In this document: piece after piece, positions 43,900 to 53,627 of the stretch
Numbering within the stretch: position 1 is the stretch's first letter
Layout of the letters: every line of letters starts with the position of its first letter
Source: MGBC120314 sp051877855
GTDB taxonomy: Bacteria > Bacillota > Clostridia > Lachnospirales > Lachnospiraceae
Assembly (NCBI GenBank): GCA_051877855.1
Contig: JBJEJH010000032.1
Coordinates: 41,982-105,981, forward strand
DNA length: 64,000 bases
Reading direction: 5' to 3'
Position numbers and translations under genes: made by a program
Notes under the pieces: model-generated
Told to the model about the DNA's origin: nothing
What the model saw: only the letters and a program-made list of their open reading frames with translations
The model's database searches: none

Positions 43900-46539
43900 T
43901 TACTTTATTAATTGAGCTAATCTTTCCTGTACCTGCTCCATCATCTGAGTGTACTTTTCAAGTTTCGCTTTCTCCTCATCGATCTTAGCCTGTGGTGCCT
44001 TACTTACAAACTTCTCGTTGTTTAACATGTTGCGTGATCTTGTAAGCTCACCCTCTAACTTCTTCTCTTCATTCTTTAATCGTTCAATCTCTTTATCAAC
44101 ATCTACTAATTCCGCAAATGGCATGTAAACGATTAACTTTGGAAGAACGGCTGATACAGCATCATCACTAATACCGGTCTTATCGCCCTGTACAACGACT
44201 TCATTAGCATAGGCAAGTGTTGCGAAGAATACCTTACCATTTTCAAAGACAGCGCGAACCGCTGCATCTTCGGATACAACATAAACCTTGGCCTTCTTGC
44301 TTGGTGGTACATTCATACCGGTTCTTACGTTACGAATAGAACGTACCGTTTCCTTGATAATCTCGATACTGTTCTCTTCCTCAGTGAAATTAAACTCTTC
44401 CTTATATACCGGCCAGGAAGATCTCATAATGGTCTCTTCTTCGTCCTGAATATTGCAGAAGATTTCCTCTGTAATAAACGGCATATACGGATGAAGCAGC
44501 TTCAAAGAATTGATAAGAACCGTCTTTAACGTCCATACCGCAGCCTTCCTGGTCTGATCTTCCTCATTCCAGAGTCTCGGCTTAACCATCTCAATATACC
44601 AGTCGCAGAATTCTTCCCAGATAAAGCCGTTAACCTTATCTACTGCAATACCAAGCTCGTACTTCTCCATGTTATCGGTAACTTCTTTAACCACATTATT
44701 CATCTTCGAAAGAATCCACTTATCCGCTGCAGTAAGATCCTTCTTATCAAAATCCTTAACATCCATATCATTCATCATGATAAATCTGGATGCATTCCAT
44801 ACCTTGTTAGCAAAATTACGGCTCGCCTCAACACGCTCCCAATAGAAACGCATATCGTTACCCGGTGCGTTACCGGTAACCAATGTAAAACGAAGGGCAT
44901 CTGCACCGTATTTTTCAATAACCTCTAACGGATCAATACCATTCCCGAGAGACTTACTCATCTTACGTCCCTGGGAATCTCTTACAAGCCCATGGAACAA
45001 TACCTTGCCAAACGGCTTCTCACCCATCTGCTCATATCCGGAGAAGATCATACGGATTACCCAGAAGAAGATAATATCATAACCGGTTACCAATACATCC
45101 GTCGGATAGAAGTAATCTAACTCTTCAGTCTTATTCGGCCAGCCAAGCGTCGAGAATGGCCACAAGGCTGAGGAGAACCAGGTATCCAGTGTATCCTCAT
45201 CCTGTGTCAGATGTGTGCACCCACACTTTGGACATACGGACGGCGCTGTCTTTGCAACAACGGTTTCCCCACACTCATCACAGTAATATGCCGGGATACG
45301 ATGTCCCCACCAGAGCTGTCTTGATACACACCAGTCACGAATATTATCGGTCCAGTTATAGTAGGTCTTATCCATACGCTCCGGCATCAACTGAATATCA
45401 CCATTCTTAACAGCCTCAACCGCCGGCTTTATAAGTTCATCCATCTTAACGAACCACTGCTTCTTGATCATCGGCTCAACCGTAGTCTTACAACGATCAT
45501 GAGTACCTACATTATGTACGTGGTCTTCCACCTTTACAAGAAGTCCTAAGGCATCAAGGTCTTCCACCATCGCCTTACGAGCCTCATAACGATCCATGCC
45601 TGCGTATTTTCCACCAACCTCATTGATGGTAGCATCATCATTTAAAATATTAATTTCCGGAAGATTATGACGCTGTCCTACAGCAAAGTCGTTAGGGTCA
45701 TGTGCCGGTGTAATCTTAACAACGCCCGTACCAAATTCCATATCAACATAAGAATCCGCAATAACCGGAATCTCACGGTCTGTTAAAGGTAACTTAACCA
45801 TTTTACCCACAATATCTTTATAACGCTCATCATCCGGATGAACCGCTACCGCAGAATCACCAAGAAGTGTCTCCGGTCTTGTAGTTGCAATTTCAACAAA
45901 TCGACCTTCCTCGCCAACAATCGGATAATTAATATGCCAGAAATGTCCTGCCTGCTCCTCATGCTCAACTTCTGCATCAGAGATGGAAGTCTGACAAACA
46001 GGGCACCAGTTTACGATACGTGATCCCTTATAGATAAGTCCCTTCTTATGCAGCTTACAGAAAACATCAAGAACTGCATCGGAACAACCCTCATCCATAG
46101 TAAAACGCTCTCTGTCCCAATCACAGGAAGATCCAAGTTTACGCAGCTGCTTTGTAATCGTTCCGCCATACTCTTCCTTCCATTCCCAGGCACGTTTTAA
46201 GAATCCCTCTCTTCCAAGATCATCCTTTTCAATGCCTTCCTGCTTTAATGCCTCAATAACCTTAACTTCTGTGGCAATACTTGCATGATCCGTTCCAGGT
46301 ACCCACAGTGCCTCATAGCCCTGCATTCTCTTAAAGCGGATAATGGTATCCTGCAAAGTATTATCCAACGCATGTCCCATATGAAGCTTACCGGTAATAT
46401 TTGGTGGTGGCATAACAATTGTAAATGGTTTTTTATCGCGATTTACTTCTGCATGAAAATACTTTTTTTCTTCCCAGCGGGAATATAATCTGCTCTCAAT
46501 TTCCCCGGGATTATAGGTCTTTTCTAATTCCTTACTCAT
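43900..46539 (-). CDS. valS: Valyl-tRNA synthetase
   Basis: 879 aa from the ATG at 46539, with AAGGAG 9 nt upstream. Class I signatures are PPPNITGKLHMGHAL (HIGH, about 42-56) and GRKMSKSLGNGIDP (KMSKS, about 525-538). The editing domain lies between them (TTRPETLLGDSAVAVHP). A zinc-ribbon insert is YYCDECGETVV...CPKCGC. A C-terminal coiled coil (EIERLKNEEKKLEGELTRSRNML) is typical of ValRS. It charges tRNA-Val. No T-box leader is visible in the short 63-nt gap to the upstream gene. Confidence 0.97.
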   Translation of the reverse strand: MSKELEKTYNPGEIESRLYSRWEEKKYFHAEVNRDKKPFTIVMPPPNITGKLHMGHALDNTLQDTIIRFKRMQGYEALWVPGTDHASIATEVKVIEALKQEGIEKDDLGREGFLKRAWEWKEEYGGTITKQLRKLGSSCDWDRERFTMDEGCSDAVLDVFCKLHKKGLIYKGSRIVNWCPVCQTSISDAEVEHEEQAGHFWHINYPIVGEEGRFVEIATTRPETLLGDSAVAVHPDDERYKDIVGKMVKLPLTDREIPVIADSYVDMEFGTGVVKITPAHDPNDFAVGQRHNLPEINILNDDATINEVGGKYAGMDRYEARKAMVEDLDALGLLVKVEDHVHNVGTHDRCKTTVEPMIKKQWFVKMDELIKPAVEAVKNGDIQLMPERMDKTYYNWTDNIRDWCVSRQLWWGHRIPAYYCDECGETVVAKTAPSVCPKCGCTHLTQDEDTLDTWFSSALWPFSTLGWPNKTEELDYFYPTDVLVTGYDIIFFWVIRMIFSGYEQMGEKPFGKVLFHGLVRDSQGRKMSKSLGNGIDPLEVIEKYGADALRFTLVTGNAPGNDMRFYWERVEASRNFANKVWNASRFIMMNDMDVKDFDKKDLTAADKWILSKMNNVVKEVTDNMEKYELGIAVDKVNGFIWEEFCDWYIEMVKPRLWNEEDQTRKAAVWTLKTVLINSLKLLHPYMPFITEEIFCNIQDEEETIMRSSWPVYKEEFNFTEEENSIEIIKETVRSIRNVRTGMNVPPSKKAKVYVVSEDAAVRAVFENGKVFFATLAYANEVVVQGDKTGISDDAVSAVLPKLIVYMPFAELVDVDKEIERLKNEEKKLEGELTRSRNMLNNEKFVSKAPQAKIDEEKAKLEKYTQMMEQVQERLAQLIK

Positions 46540-46602
46540 TTTCATAATCTCCTTTATGTTCATCTTATAATCATTGACTTTAACGAATTCAGCTGTTATG
46601 CC

Positions 46603-47766
46603 CTAGTCATCATATTTTTCCACAATCACCAGGATTTCCTGTGCAAATTCCGGATAATCCGCAATAATCTGACGAAGGGATGCCTTGGACTTTTCTGCCC
46701 GATCCGCATTATCCTCAATAAACTTTCGAAGGCCTCGTCTTCTGTCACTGTAATTATGACGAATTTCCACCATTTCCTTCGGATCAGCCAGCGCTCTCAC
46801 CTGGGACAGCCAGATTCCGGAATCATACAGTCCTAATCCGGCCAGGATATTCGCAAGTTCCTCTTCATACTCGCTCATCTCCAGCGTGGCCTGTCGGTAT
46901 TTTTCCCGGGCCGTCTTCGTCTCAAGATACTTCTGATAGAGATCCGCCAGCTCGTAAGAATTATGCACACCATACTTCTCACACTGATAATCAATCAGAT
47001 TTCTTGTATTAATATACTTGATTTTGACTTTATTATGTAAGACAATGGCACGATTGACTTTCTTCTCCGTCAGGAGGATATTATAAATCGTCCTGCGATA
47101 CAATATCACATCTCCCACTGCAAACAACGACGCAAAAAATAAAACAAGATACAGCGCGACGGCATATTCCCCATCAAAGGATGCATTGAGCACAAGAAAT
47201 ATACTAAATATTATAACAAAACACACCAGAGAAACAATAGTTATATTTTTTATTATTTTCTGCCGGGCAAGAAGTTCTCTTGTATCCATCTTCAACGCTG
47301 TTTTCTCACCGGTCAGCGCGCTCATGTCCTTCTTTATCATCTGAAGATATACTTCATTGTTCTTAAGATTCTTAATCACATCCACAAGATGCTCTTCTTC
47401 CTGCTGCATCTGCAGATAACGTGTTCCGGTAATCTTCTTCTCACCGCTAAAGGAAGCTTTCCGATCCACTCCCAGATCCACGATACAACGTGCAAGATAA
47501 GTAATCCGGTCCCGTATACTTTCCGTCTGTCCCTCGATGATCTGAATATCCGAAAAATAACTTCCCACAATCTTGTATTCTTTTTTGGCAGCTTCCACAT
47601 TGTTATTACATTCCAGAATAATCTCACACTGTTCTACCACATAGCGATTGCGTTCCTCCGCAGACAGACCGGAAAAATCAACTTCTTCCAGTCTTGTATC
47701 TTCCTGATCCGCTGTGACCTCTTCCGGATCAATTCTTTTTCTTTTCCAGAAATCAAATAATCCCAT
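46603..47766 (-). CDS. Membrane coiled-coil protein of the DUF5717/DUF5716 locus
   Basis: 387 aa. No family recognised. The first 165 residues are charged and helical (TRLEEVDFSGLSAEERNRYVVEQ, then EEHLVDVIKNLKNNEVYLQMI). Two close membrane helices follow (about 167-190 and 199-222), with only a short external loop. The C-terminal half is again a long helical region (ETKTAREKYRQATLEMSEYEEELANIL). It looks like a cytoplasm-facing scaffold anchored by a hairpin. Last gene of the four-gene locus, 63 nt before valS. GGAG precedes the ATG. Confidence 0.7.
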   Translation of the reverse strand: MGLFDFWKRKRIDPEEVTADQEDTRLEEVDFSGLSAEERNRYVVEQCEIILECNNNVEAAKKEYKIVGSYFSDIQIIEGQTESIRDRITYLARCIVDLGVDRKASFSGEKKITGTRYLQMQQEEEHLVDVIKNLKNNEVYLQMIKKDMSALTGEKTALKMDTRELLARQKIIKNITIVSLVCFVIIFSIFLVLNASFDGEYAVALYLVLFFASLFAVGDVILYRRTIYNILLTEKKVNRAIVLHNKVKIKYINTRNLIDYQCEKYGVHNSYELADLYQKYLETKTAREKYRQATLEMSEYEEELANILAGLGLYDSGIWLSQVRALADPKEMVEIRHNYSDRRRGLRKFIEDNADRAEKSKASLRQIIADYPEFAQEILVIVEKYDD

Positions 47767-47798
47767 CTCTTACTCCACCATATTTCACTAAAACCAGC

Positions 47799-48614
47799 CT
47801 ACTTCATACAGGCAACATAATCCGCCTTCCACCGGTCAAAAACTTTTTTCAGCCCCTCATTATACTCTGCCATGTTGCCTTCGTTTCTAAGCTGGCTAAT
47901 CCGGGCAATCTCGATATATTCCGGACTATCCATAATACTTTTCGCAAGCTCATCCATTTGTCCGACGCACTCACTCTTAAGGGCCTCATCCGTAATATTC
48001 TCATCCGTCTGCACCCCTGCAAGGGCCGCCGCCATATAATACTCCCGCAATGATTCCTCTCTCAGATTCATCTCATAGGCAGACTTAAAACATTCCGATG
48101 CCTGTTCAAAAAGGAACATCCTTCCGTAGGCCACGCCAATATTATGCAGCACATTGCCATAGAATTCATCCTTCATAAGATGCTCTTCCTCATGGAGAAT
48201 CATCATGTAATTCTTAATGGCACTCTCATATTTTTCATTCATCAGAAAATTATCTGCACGCTTCTTGTATCGCTCCTCAATCTTCAAGGAACTGATGCTG
48301 TCAATCAATCCCCGTGCCTCATCAATTTCATCCTTCGTATAATAATCTGCATATAACAAAATCGTAATTACAATTTCCCGAAGCCCTGCATTCTTTTCCT
48401 TGAGAAATGTCAGTTCATCCGCCAGCCAGTTATCCCCGGTCTGTTCCTTCAGGAAACGAATCATTTCCTCATCCACAAAATCACTGCTTAACAAATATAA
48501 ATTATTGTAAATGTTATAACACAATTCCTCCAGAGAATAGACATTCACTCCCAAACTGCACATATAATATGGTTTGGCAGCTTCCTCACTTCGACATAAT
48601 ATTATTCCGTTCAT
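47799..48614 (-). CDS. TPR-like helical repeat protein of the DUF5717/DUF5716 locus
   Basis: 271 aa, soluble, all helical. Repeats with TPR spacing are visible in the middle: RADNFLMNEKYESAIKNYMMIL, then NVLHNIGVAYGRMFLFEQASECFKSAYEMN. The N-terminus (IILCRSEEAAKPYYMCSLG) and acidic helices before the repeats are unfamiliar. TPR proteins are binding scaffolds; a partner within this locus is likely. AAAGGAG precedes the ATG. A remnant of a palindromic element (48651-48675) lies just upstream. Confidence 0.7.
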   Translation of the reverse strand: MNGIILCRSEEAAKPYYMCSLGVNVYSLEELCYNIYNNLYLLSSDFVDEEMIRFLKEQTGDNWLADELTFLKEKNAGLREIVITILLYADYYTKDEIDEARGLIDSISSLKIEERYKKRADNFLMNEKYESAIKNYMMILHEEEHLMKDEFYGNVLHNIGVAYGRMFLFEQASECFKSAYEMNLREESLREYYMAAALAGVQTDENITDEALKSECVGQMDELAKSIMDSPEYIEIARISQLRNEGNMAEYNEGLKKVFDRWKADYVACMK

Positions 48615-48650
48615 GCCTTTTCTCCTTTCTAAAAAAACTAGTCATTTGTG

Positions 48651-48675
48651 CCTCGAAATATTATACACAAACTTA
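48651..48675. repeat. Half-element remnant of the palindromic repeat (copy D)
   Basis: GCCTCGAAATATTATACACAAACTTAC at about 48649-48675 matches the right arm of the element at 56594-56620, with one A missing. The left arm and core are absent. Its last three bases are the stop codon of the DUF5716 gene (complement of 48673-48675). Confidence 0.6.
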
Positions 48676-49920
48676 CAATTTAATATCCTGATATACGGTC
48701 TTACCCGTAGATTTGTAAATATCACCAAATCCCATATCCCGCACACTGACCTTACACTCCGACGCACTGGCAAAATCCAGTTCCAGCATCACCTTTGTCA
48801 TACGCGGTGGTCTCTTTGGAAAATCCTCCAGTGAAATGACAATATCCTGATCCGGTTTACGTTCAATCGGGTGAACATGTAATGTAATTTCTTTGGCCTC
48901 GTCCACAATAAAACGCAATTTCTTATTTGCCATATACCAATTGGTTCCCACCTTCACAGCGCGGTACACCTTCGGTTTTTCACGCTCTACAATGTCAATA
49001 TCTATATCCGACAGGATACGGTCCTCACAAGCCAGCACACGATTCTTGTAGTTGCCGCCATAGAAATGTTCAAAAGCCCCCTGTGCTGCTCCCTCGGCAT
49101 AAAGATTCTGACCGATAAACGCTCTTCTTCGATTGGTTACCACCTGAACAAACTTATCCAGATGATCATATTTTTCAAATCCTTTTCCGGTGAGATAAAT
49201 CGATGAGATCGAAGAATTCCCCATCATTTTCAATGCCAGTTCTGCCAGCTCCTTATCCACCTCTTCCGGATGATTCGAAGAAACCCGATCCTTTTGCGAA
49301 TCTACCATAACAATGGTTTTACCATCGAAAATAGCATAATTCATATAGGAATAAGTCAGACGCCTGCCGCTATAATCAAACATAGCAACGCCACGCTGAT
49401 ACAGTTCTTCCGATGTATTCAGTGCCGTGTAAATAAAGCATTCCGTACGGTTAAGCAGCAACACATCTTCCCGCGGAATATCCATTCTTCCCAGTACATT
49501 GGTGATGCTGTCCAACAATTTTCTGCCGAACTGATCTACACAGATGGCAATTTTACTGACTTTCTCAATATCTGTCACACGGACACATTCCCGCACAATA
49601 AAGCGGAACAGACACTCCAGAATATCCGCAGGCATATATTTCTCATCGTCAATTTCAATAGGGCTTCCATCCAAAACCTTGTCAATGACATTTTCCACCT
49701 TCAGATATCCCCCCTCTTCGAAGTTCTTCCGACCGGTATCACCGAAGGCCCATTTGTTCTCGCCCTTTTTCTTATACCCTTCCGTAGGAATATCATAGGT
49801 CTGGGAGGCAAATCCAAGCATTACGGACTCCGGTTTTTCCATATCATTGGTCATATAGCTTGCCTGTATATATTCTTTGCTCAGATCAATTCCGATAATT
49901 AACTTTTTCGTCTCAGCCAT
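48673..49920 (-). CDS. DUF5716 family protein with actin/Hsp70-like ATPase fold
   Basis: 415 aa. The opening LIIGIDLSKEYIQASYM looks like the phosphate-1 strand-turn of actin/Hsp70 proteins. VAMFDYSGRRLTYSYMNY looks like phosphate-2. ISSIYLTGKGFEKYDHLDKFVQVV looks like the adenosine loop. A C-terminal beta-rich segment (about 310-415) could be a substrate-binding part. It is related to the DUF5716 family of Lachnospiraceae, whose role is unknown. It directly follows the giant DUF5717 gene (38-nt gap). GGGGGAG precedes the ATG. Confidence 0.78.
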   Translation of the reverse strand: MAETKKLIIGIDLSKEYIQASYMTNDMEKPESVMLGFASQTYDIPTEGYKKKGENKWAFGDTGRKNFEEGGYLKVENVIDKVLDGSPIEIDDEKYMPADILECLFRFIVRECVRVTDIEKVSKIAICVDQFGRKLLDSITNVLGRMDIPREDVLLLNRTECFIYTALNTSEELYQRGVAMFDYSGRRLTYSYMNYAIFDGKTIVMVDSQKDRVSSNHPEEVDKELAELALKMMGNSSISSIYLTGKGFEKYDHLDKFVQVVTNRRRAFIGQNLYAEGAAQGAFEHFYGGNYKNRVLACEDRILSDIDIDIVEREKPKVYRAVKVGTNWYMANKKLRFIVDEAKEITLHVHPIERKPDQDIVISLEDFPKRPPRMTKVMLELDFASASECKVSVRDMGFGDIYKSTGKTVYQDIKL

Positions 49921-49958
49921 ACGCCGCTCCCCCTATGTTTCTTCTAAAAATCTTAAAA

Positions 49959-52900
49959 CTACAACGGTTTAAATATCTCTCTCGACATCATATCCGACAT
50001 AACATATCCATTCATCATCCTGCGAAGACTCTTGACATCCTGCAACTCCACACAAGCCAACATGTCATTAATCATCTCGTACTTGCCCCGGGCAACCTGA
50101 TCCGTGACATTCTGATTACTAAGACTGCCACTTTCCGTGAGATCCTCAACTTCCTTGCGATGTTCTGTAATGTAATACTGAATGTTATCTCCATAGAACA
50201 GCACAAAACTCTTGGAGAAAATGCCTTCAAAAACATTCTCCATGGACTCCACAACATACTCATTCTGTCCATCCGTACTTTCTGCAACATAGTGAATGAC
50301 TACTTCAGAATCCGGATTGGTGCGGTACTCAACGATGGTTTTATCCATAACCTCATGAGGCACCTCCACATATCCTGCAAATTTTTTGAAGAAGTTGAAA
50401 ATGCGTTTCTTATCCACCATTTCGCTAATCAGCATTCGCGCAATGCGAATCTGTTCTTCAGTCAAGGAGATGGTTTCGATATCATCGGCATAGAATTTTA
50501 ACAACGCCAGTTTACAGATATCAATAGTATCCATTTCCTCCCGGATGCGATGTTCAATGACACGGAACACATCCGTATCCACCACGATATCCTTGATAAA
50601 ATAATTGTATGAATTATAGGCTATATAAGCCTCCACAACACGCTGTCTTGCACCGTGATTATAATAACTTTCGAAAATCTTTGCGAAAGAACCGTTCTGA
50701 CTTCGAATGAACATCATCTGATACAATAACCGTTCTTCCAGATCGCTGGTATCAAGATCAAAATTTTTCGCAGCTTTCCACAACTCCACCATATCCTTAG
50801 TGGAACAATCATAATACCGAATCAGATAGCGAAGCACTTCCTCATCGTACTTATGTTGCTTGAATACAATTTCACAGATATTAAGAAGCTCCGGATCCTC
50901 CTCGTCCTCAAGATTCTTCAGAAGACTGCTGCACATACGCAGAAGGCGTTTTGCATCAACCCCCACTGCACCTCTGTTTCGGATAATCTCCATGGCTTTC
51001 TCATAATGACCATTCCGGATATGGGTTTCTGTCACCTTGATACGACATTCCTCATTCAGCTTGTCCAGATCCGGGAAGATATACTCCTCATCAAAATGAT
51101 CTCCGTCATAATCCGCATAATAATAATCTATAATCTTCTCAATAAACTCATTGCGATAATGCTCGGACACCCTGGCATCCTTTGTTACACGCTTGTAACA
51201 TTCCACCATATCCGCTTCCGAGTATCCGTATTTCTTACCATTTTCACAGAAATACAGGGACATCCACAGGTCATCCTTAAGGTATTTAAAAGCCAGCGGA
51301 ATATATTTATCTCCGTCAAAGACCCGTTCCAGGCGGAATAATTCTTCCCCTGTATAACGGTTGCCAAAGCGGTCACCCAGCACAATTCCCGCGCCTTTAG
51401 TATAGAGATTCACATAGGCCTCGCCGTTGACCAGTTGCTTTGTCTGAACCTCCTCCAGTTCTTTATGCTTAACATATACGGTTGTCATGTCCGGATTACT
51501 GCAGGTCACACGGTAGCTGAACAAAATATTGGCCAGCATTTTACTGGTATCCTCATTGATCATGGATGGTTCCAGCAATTCCTTGTATAACATTGCCAAA
51601 TGCATGTTAATATGCCCCTTGCTCACCTGATCCAGCACAAATCGTCCAATCTGATATTTGTAGATTTCATACTGCTGCGGATCATCCAAACGATTCGCAT
51701 ACACATTGGCATAGAGATAAGACTTTAAATTGTAATCCAAAGTACTATTATATGCAAAATACAGCAACAACAGCTTCGGCAGTGGCTGCATGGAACTCTT
51801 GTCACAGTAAGTAAGATAATTCTCATACAGATTGGTAATCCGAAGGTCTGCTTCCACCGCTTCCTTAATCCAATAAAACGCATTAGACGGAAGGGTATCA
51901 TTCTTGATCATCATCTTATAAATGCTCGATAGAAGATTCTTATTCCGATTCTTCTCATAGAGCCTGATCAGAAGATTCCAATAGCCCTTAGAAAATGTCT
52001 TCTTATTGTCCGCAATCTCCGTCATATGAGAAAGTAACCGCTCACTGATCAATCCGTTGCGACTTGCAAAAAGAACCGTCTGAATCTCAAACTCATCAAA
52101 TACCCGCAGAAGCAACGGCTGTTCCGAAAGAATCAGGGCTGCCTCAAGATACATCAGCGGGCTTGCACATCCCTTGTAGAACTGCTCCTTAATACGTACC
52201 AGTTTCAAACTACGGTTCTTCTCGTACTCCTCATCCAGATAGAATATTACCCACAAAATCCGCCAATCATCATGTCCCTCTTCATACAGACGCTTAACGA
52301 TACGCATAGCCTCCACAGCATAGGCAGAATCCTGTCTGAAAAGAGAGCTGACATAAAGGTAATACGCATACACCTGAGCATGCTCTTCCACATTATTGGT
52401 CACATCATCACGCACATTTTCCAGAAGCCACTCCGCCTCATGGCGCTTTCTCACCGCAATTAGTAACTGTGCATGAACTAATTTATAAAACGGATCCTCA
52501 TCGTCCAAAGAGCGAATCTTCTCAATTGCTCCCAGGGACTGCTTTGTCCACTGAGCCAGGTTAATTCGCTTCACACGGAAACTAAGATAGGACTCCAGCA
52601 AAAAACTCAAATTCTTCTGAATTTCCAACCGTGCCTTGCGGCTTTCGACAACCTCCGGTGCATGTTCCTTGCCCGTAGTGAGCAGGAACTCTACCTTAAG
52701 GGTCTGAAATGGTGTTTCAAAAAGAATCCTTGCATAATTTCTTCCTGCGTGTAACTTACTCTTATCCACAAAATAACGAAGTTCATATTTGCTTCCTGCG
52801 AAGCTCTCTTCATTAATCTCAGAAACCTCCGGGCGAAGGCAAGGATTATCGCTGGAGATCTTAACCTTAACTGCACCCCAGGTATTCTTAATCAACATAA

Positions 52901-53564
52901 TCGAATCCGTCATAGAGGACTCCAGATTAAGATACTCCTTATATTCTTCAGAAACCCTAAGCTGAATACGGTTCTTTTTATGGATACTGATCAAAAACTC
53001 TTCCACACAATGGCGCACATCTCCACGCACACCGAGATACTTGGGCTTGTCCCCGTATAATAACAGCTCATACCGGTTTTTTAACTCATAATCATCCCGC
53101 AAAAATATTTTTTCAAAATTGTCCGTCACAAAGATCTTGTAGGCCTCATCCGGCTCCCCCTGTACAAGATTGGTAAAATGGAACAAATTCTTAATGGCAC
53201 CCATGGAGGAATCCACAGAAGTATCAACCACCTTAAATGTAAAGGTCACGCCGGTCTCCCCGCCATTACTGATGACATTGAATCTTCCCTCGATCTTCTC
53301 CCCACGGGAAACACCTCTGGTATCCACACGATAACTGACCATATTGTCCACACCCACAAAGGTCGACTTGTCCATGGTAACTGCATGATTGGAAGACGAC
53401 ACAACACCCTTGATGTTCTGGCCGCCTACGGATCGGATATGTAGTTCTCCACAGTAGATACTGTTGATTCCTACCGTCTCTTCAATATTCAATTCAGATA
53501 TTTCAATTATCGGCGGTTCATACTCAAAAGCTCCCCGCGCCAGTCGATTGATGGTATCCTTCAT
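49959..53564 (-). CDS. DUF5717 family protein, large repeat scaffold
   Basis: 1201 aa from the ATG at 53564, with GGGG 6 nt upstream. No signal peptide. Residues about 1-300 are beta-rich, Ig-like modules (ISELNIEETVGINSIYCGELHIRSVGG; KVKISSDNPCLRPEVSEINEE). From about 310 to the end the protein is a long array of helical hairpins (EHAQVYAYYLYVSSLFRQDSAYAVEAMRIVKRLYEEG), TPR/solenoid-like. The family is known only as DUF5717. The pairing with the Hsp70-fold gene suggests a cytoplasmic complex; the function is unknown. It has its own promoter. Confidence 0.78.
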   Translation of the reverse strand: MKDTINRLARGAFEYEPPIIEISELNIEETVGINSIYCGELHIRSVGGQNIKGVVSSSNHAVTMDKSTFVGVDNMVSYRVDTRGVSRGEKIEGRFNVISNGGETGVTFTFKVVDTSVDSSMGAIKNLFHFTNLVQGEPDEAYKIFVTDNFEKIFLRDDYELKNRYELLLYGDKPKYLGVRGDVRHCVEEFLISIHKKNRIQLRVSEEYKEYLNLESSMTDSIMLIKNTWGAVKVKISSDNPCLRPEVSEINEESFAGSKYELRYFVDKSKLHAGRNYARILFETPFQTLKVEFLLTTGKEHAPEVVESRKARLEIQKNLSFLLESYLSFRVKRINLAQWTKQSLGAIEKIRSLDDEDPFYKLVHAQLLIAVRKRHEAEWLLENVRDDVTNNVEEHAQVYAYYLYVSSLFRQDSAYAVEAMRIVKRLYEEGHDDWRILWVIFYLDEEYEKNRSLKLVRIKEQFYKGCASPLMYLEAALILSEQPLLLRVFDEFEIQTVLFASRNGLISERLLSHMTEIADNKKTFSKGYWNLLIRLYEKNRNKNLLSSIYKMMIKNDTLPSNAFYWIKEAVEADLRITNLYENYLTYCDKSSMQPLPKLLLLYFAYNSTLDYNLKSYLYANVYANRLDDPQQYEIYKYQIGRFVLDQVSKGHINMHLAMLYKELLEPSMINEDTSKMLANILFSYRVTCSNPDMTTVYVKHKELEEVQTKQLVNGEAYVNLYTKGAGIVLGDRFGNRYTGEELFRLERVFDGDKYIPLAFKYLKDDLWMSLYFCENGKKYGYSEADMVECYKRVTKDARVSEHYRNEFIEKIIDYYYADYDGDHFDEEYIFPDLDKLNEECRIKVTETHIRNGHYEKAMEIIRNRGAVGVDAKRLLRMCSSLLKNLEDEEDPELLNICEIVFKQHKYDEEVLRYLIRYYDCSTKDMVELWKAAKNFDLDTSDLEERLLYQMMFIRSQNGSFAKIFESYYNHGARQRVVEAYIAYNSYNYFIKDIVVDTDVFRVIEHRIREEMDTIDICKLALLKFYADDIETISLTEEQIRIARMLISEMVDKKRIFNFFKKFAGYVEVPHEVMDKTIVEYRTNPDSEVVIHYVAESTDGQNEYVVESMENVFEGIFSKSFVLFYGDNIQYYITEHRKEVEDLTESGSLSNQNVTDQVARGKYEMINDMLACVELQDVKSLRRMMNGYVMSDMMSREIFKPL

Positions 53565-53594
53565 GACTTGCCCCACAAAAAATCATTATTTTTT

Positions 53595-53624
53595 ATTGTA
53601 CCACGAAATGCCCTATTCTCTCAA
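53595..53624 (-). promoter_or_regulatory. Promoter for the DUF5717 locus
   Basis: On the minus strand, TTGAGA (53624-53619) and TACAAT (53600-53595) are 18 nt apart, about 30 nt before the start codon. It begins just after the rarA stop, so the four-gene locus has its own transcription start. Confidence 0.6.
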
Positions 53625-53627
53625 GGT

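Noticed and set aside
53590..53615. Another palindromic-element remnant (CCACGAAAT match)
   Set aside because: Only nine bases match, without the ACACAAAC arm; it lies within the DUF5717 promoter and is likely chance.
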